Shown here: positions 61,708 through 64,000 of the stretch, piece by piece
How the letters are laid out: each line of letters begins with the position of its first letter
How positions within the stretch are numbered: the stretch's first letter is position 1
Source of the DNA: Acidobacteriota bacterium
GTDB lineage: Bacteria > Acidobacteriota > Blastocatellia > Pyrinomonadales > Pyrinomonadaceae
NCBI GenBank assembly: GCA_019239425.1
Contig: JAFAZX010000103.1
Location: forward strand, 62,001 to 126,000
DNA length: 64,000 nt
Reading direction: 5' to 3'
Notes under the pieces: model-generated
Told to the model about the DNA's origin: nothing
Seen by the model: the letters and a program-made list of their open reading frames with translations, nothing else
Databases searched by the model: none
Made by a program: the position numbers and the translations under genes

Positions 61708-62940
61708 ATGATTCGGCCGTCGAGTAGAACCGCGCAGTTCAGTTACGCCATCCGCAACATCGTCGGGGCCGCGGAGGAGCGCGAGCGCTCGGGCCGCTCC
61801 GTCATCTACCTCAACATCGGCGACCCGCAGGCTTACGGCTTCCGCCCGCCCGCGCACGTCGTCGAGGCCGCCGCCCGCGCCGTCAGCGAGCGCTTCACCG
61901 GCTACGAGCATTCGTCGGGCCTGAAGGAGGCGCGCGAGGCGGTCGCGCGCTACGCCACGGCGCTCGGCGCCGAGACCGCGCCCGCGGAGGTCTTGATGAC
62001 GGCCGGCGCGTCCGAGGCCGCAGACCTCCTGCTGACGGCCCTGGTCGAAGAGGGCGAAGAGGTGCTCGTCCCCGCGCCCGGCTACCCGCTCTACCCGGCC
62101 ATCCTCAAGCGGCTCGGCGCGCGACCGCGCTACTACACGCTCGACCCGCGCGCGGGCTGGCTGCCCTCGCCCGAAGAGGTCGAGTCTCTAATTGGCGAGC
62201 GCACGCGCGCCATCGTCCTCATCAACCCGAACAACCCGACCGGCTCGATCACCGACGACGAGACGACCCGCAGACTTTTAAGGATCGCGGAGCGGCGCGG
62301 GCTGCTCGTCATCGCCGACGAGGTCTACCGCGAACTCTGCTTCGGGGACGCGCCCGCGCCGGCCTCGGCGCTCGCGGCCGGTTCGGACGCGGCGGTCGTC
62401 ACGCTGGAGAGCCTCTCGAAGACGCATATGGTGCCGGGCTGGCGCGTGGGCTGGATGCGCTTCACGAACGCGGGCCGGATGCCTGAACTCGCGCGCGCCG
62501 TCCACCGCCTCGCGAGCGGGCGGCTCTGCTCGCCCACGCCCGCGCAGTACGCCGTGCGCCCCGCGCTCGAAGGCGACCGCGCGTTCCTCGACGACTTCAT
62601 GCGCGAGATCAGAAGGCGGCGCGACTTCGTCCTGACTTCCGTCGCCAACGTCGAAGGCCTCTCGTGCGTCGAGCCGGCGGCGGCCTTCTACGCGATGATC
62701 CGCGCGGACGACCCCGAGCACCGCCCGGACGAGCGCTTCGTGCTCGACCTGCTCAAAGAGACGGGCGTGCTCGTCGTCCACGGCTCGGGCTTCGGCGCAG
62801 ACCCCGCGTCGTGCCACTTCCGCCTCGTCTACCTCCCCGACGTGGACGTACTGGCCGATGTCTTCCGACGCGTCGCCTCCTTCATGCACGCAAAGACGAT
62901 TAACCACAGAGACACAGAGGCACAGCTTGTTGAAGGCTAA
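61708..62940 (+). CDS. Class I/II PLP aminotransferase (AlaA-like)
   Basis: 410 residues, cytoplasmic fold-type I. VIYLNIGDPQAYGF is the substrate loop, AGASEAADLL binds cofactor phosphate, LINPNNPTGSITD and ADEVYRELCF follow, and the PLP lysine is in SLSKTHMVPGWRVGWM. The sequence style is close to glutamate-pyruvate (AlaA) aminotransferases, but the amino acid cannot be fixed. AAGGGG precedes the ATG at 61708. The last 12 residues (NHRDTEAQLVEG) and the stop are encoded by family A palindrome A9, so the native C-terminus has been replaced or extended. Confidence 0.88.
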   Translation: MIRPSSRTAQFSYAIRNIVGAAEERERSGRSVIYLNIGDPQAYGFRPPAHVVEAAARAVSERFTGYEHSSGLKEAREAVARYATALGAETAPAEVLMTAGASEAADLLLTALVEEGEEVLVPAPGYPLYPAILKRLGARPRYYTLDPRAGWLPSPEEVESLIGERTRAIVLINPNNPTGSITDDETTRRLLRIAERRGLLVIADEVYRELCFGDAPAPASALAAGSDAAVVTLESLSKTHMVPGWRVGWMRFTNAGRMPELARAVHRLASGRLCSPTPAQYAVRPALEGDRAFLDDFMREIRRRRDFVLTSVANVEGLSCVEPAAAFYAMIRADDPEHRPDERFVLDLLKETGVLVVHGSGFGADPASCHFRLVYLPDVDVLADVFRRVASFMHAKTINHRDTEAQLVEG

Positions 62941-62985
62941 AGATTAGGCTGTATCTTAGCTGTGTCTCTGTGCCTCTGTGGTGAA
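62900..62985. repeat. Family A palindrome, copy A9
   Basis: Arms TTAACCACAGAGACACAGAG and the complement ending in GTGGTGAA; loop GAAGGCTAAAGATTAGGCTG as in A1 and A7. The left arm and part of the loop are translated as the end of the aminotransferase. Confidence 0.88.
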
Positions 62986-63005
62986 GTCCTTCTGAAGTAC
63001 ACTCA

Positions 63006-63725
63006 ATGCATCGCGAATATCAACGCTGGCACAGCCCCAGCCTCGACCGTGACATGGAGCTGCTCGTCGTCGGCCACGCGGGCGCGCCCGTGCTCGTCTT
63101 CCCGACCTCGAAGGGGAAGTTCTACGAGTGGGAAGACCGAGGGATGCTGGGGCTTCTGCGCCGGCAGGTCGAAGAGGGGTGGCTCCAGTTCTACTGCGTG
63201 GACAGCGTGGACGCCGAGAGCTGGTACTGCCGCCGGGCGCACCCGGGCGCGCGCGCGTACCGGCAGACGCAGTACGACCGTTATCTCTCCCAGGAAGTCC
63301 TGCCGCTCGTCCGGCACCGGAATTCGAATCGTTTCCTCATGACCGTCGGCGCGAGCTTCGGCGCGTACCACGCGATGAGCTTCGGGCTCAAGCACCCGGA
63401 GGCCGTCCGCCGCGTCATCGGCCTGAGCGGCGTCTACGACATACGCCGCTGGGCCGGCGGCTTCGAGGGCGAGCACGTCTACCTCAACAACCCCGTCCAG
63501 TTCGTCGAAGGCGAGCACGACCCGAACCGCCTCTCGCTCCTTCACAGCATGGACATCATCATGGCCTCGGGGCGCGAAGACCCTCTCATCGGCAGCGCCC
63601 GCGAGATGTCCCGCGTCCTCTGGTCGAAAGGCATTGGCAACGCCCTGCGCGAATGGGACGGCTGGGCGCACGACTGGGACTACTGGCGCCGCATGCTGAC
63701 GCTCTACATCGACGGGCACGATTGA
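63006..63725 (+). CDS. Alpha/beta-hydrolase (putative esterase)
   Basis: 239 residues without a signal peptide. ELLVVGHAGAPVLVFPTSKGKFYEWED starts the fold, the nucleophile elbow is VGASFGAYHA (Ser in GASFG) and HPEAVRRVIGLSGVYD follows. The acid is probably in the SGREDPL region, and the base His is in WAHDWDYWRRML. Proteins of this type resemble esterase D/mycolyltransferase-like esterases and are often annotated only as putative esterase. The substrate is unknown; a cytoplasmic deacetylase of imported sugars would fit but is speculation. It is convergent with the mannanase gene. Confidence 0.82.
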   Translation: MHREYQRWHSPSLDRDMELLVVGHAGAPVLVFPTSKGKFYEWEDRGMLGLLRRQVEEGWLQFYCVDSVDAESWYCRRAHPGARAYRQTQYDRYLSQEVLPLVRHRNSNRFLMTVGASFGAYHAMSFGLKHPEAVRRVIGLSGVYDIRRWAGGFEGEHVYLNNPVQFVEGEHDPNRLSLLHSMDIIMASGREDPLIGSAREMSRVLWSKGIGNALREWDGWAHDWDYWRRMLTLYIDGHD

Positions 63726-63728
63726 AAG

Positions 63729-63807
63729 AAAGGATGAAGGCGGAAGGATGAAGGATGAAGGTCAGGCCCTCTTCCCTTCATCCTTCATCCTTCCGCCTTC
63801 ATCCTTT
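63729..63807. repeat. Heptamer palindrome D5 (AAGGATG units), perfect 33-bp arms
   Basis: The left arm (63729-63761) is AAGGATG, AAGGCGG, AAGGATG, AAGGATG plus ends. The right arm (63775-63807) is its exact reverse complement. The loop is TCAGGCCCTCTTC. The mannanase stop TGA (63799-63801, minus) is inside the right arm. Confidence 0.92.
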
Positions 63808-64000
63808 CCTCTTCCGGCTCTTCTCTAAATCCTTACCTGTAGATTTGATTATCTTCCACGTGCTCAGGTCGGAGTCGAAGACGCTGTTGAGGCCCTGCTC
63901 TTCCATGGGCGGGTCGCCGGTGTAGTCGTCGCCTTCCTTCCAGAAGGTCTGCCCTTTGACGGGGCGCGCGCCGCCGCCGAAGGCCCAGAAGTTCGCGCCG
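63799..64000 (-). CDS. C-terminal part of a GH5 subfamily 7 endo-beta-1,4-mannanase (cut by window edge)
   Basis: 67 codons are visible, continuing past the right edge. GANFWAFGGGARPVKG, FWKEGDDYTGDPPMEEQG and NSVFDSDLSTWKII are the characteristic end of GH5_7 mannan endo-1,4-beta-mannosidases; the catalytic residues lie outside the window. The last residues (EKSRKRKG) and stop are encoded by palindrome D5 and its flank. With the GH2 mannosidase at 26227 it would complete mannan degradation. Confidence 0.82.
   Translation of the reverse strand, partial: GANFWAFGGGARPVKGQTFWKEGDDYTGDPPMEEQGLNSVFDSDLSTWKIIKSTGKDLEKSRKRKG

Noticed and set aside
124..62985. Family A repeats as a CRISPR array
   Set aside because: Copies are kilobases apart, self-complementary over their whole length and lack spacers of constant size; there are no cas genes.

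Overview
The window is GC-rich (about two thirds G+C by eye) and most likely comes from an Acidobacteriota chromosome, probably a Blastocatellia/Pyrinomonadaceae-like lineage. The reasons are a VWFA-related protein of the acidobacterial type, a very large TonB-dependent receptor with an N-terminal carboxypeptidase-regulatory domain and no SusD partner, an FG-GAP/ASPIC-UnbV protein next to TPR proteins and a multihaem cytochrome, and many intergenic palindromes of the 'CACAGAGACACAG' kind. This placement is inference from gene content; no rRNA gene is present.

Layout. 1-5.2 kb: a GH5 enzyme, a scrap of a GH74 xyloglucanase, a sialate/acetyl esterase and a ROK (XylR-like) repressor. 5.4-11.3 kb: two secreted adhesin-like proteins (PKD/beta-helix and tail-fibre-like) in one operon, and a small secreted carbohydrate-binding-like protein. 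11.5-24.4 kb: ASPIC/UnbV protein, heptahaem cytochrome, three TPR proteins, the VWFA protein and the TonB receptor. 25-55.6 kb: a dense hemicellulose-degradation island with XylF, GH2 mannosidase, four GH3, GH51, GH42, GH31, GH9, GH105 and GH10, a Gfo/Idh/MocA oxidoreductase, an exported sugar isomerase-like protein, a TolB-like propeller and a beta-lactamase-fold hydrolase. 55.9-61.4 kb: a minus-strand amino-acid block (ilvE, cimA, proA, proB). 61.7-64 kb: an AlaA-like aminotransferase, an esterase and the 3' end of a GH5_7 mannanase.

How the genes work together. The enzymes together could strip acetyl, arabinosyl, galactosyl and xylosyl side chains and cut xylan, xyloglucan and mannan backbones. 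XylF would bind released xylose and the TonB receptor could import oligomers. A similar pseudo-palindrome (left half TTTGTTG, right half ACAAAAG) lies at the promoters of the ROK gene, GH5, the TonB receptor and the GH31-GH42-GH51-GH3 operon, and between xylF and GH2. It is a candidate operator for one xylose/oligosaccharide regulon.

Most notable non-coding features: (1) a proBA leader with two tiny ORFs holding proline codons, joined to each other and to proB by TGATG stop-start junctions, each inside a TTGATGGCC repeat that can pair with one shared inverted copy; (2) about twenty long intergenic palindromes of several unrelated sequence families, including a group built from 7-bp tandem units arranged as inverted repeats, whose arms often carry the stop codons of the flanking genes; (3) two glycosidase remnants (GH74 tail, internally deleted GH9), each followed at once by a CACAGAGAC-type palindrome.
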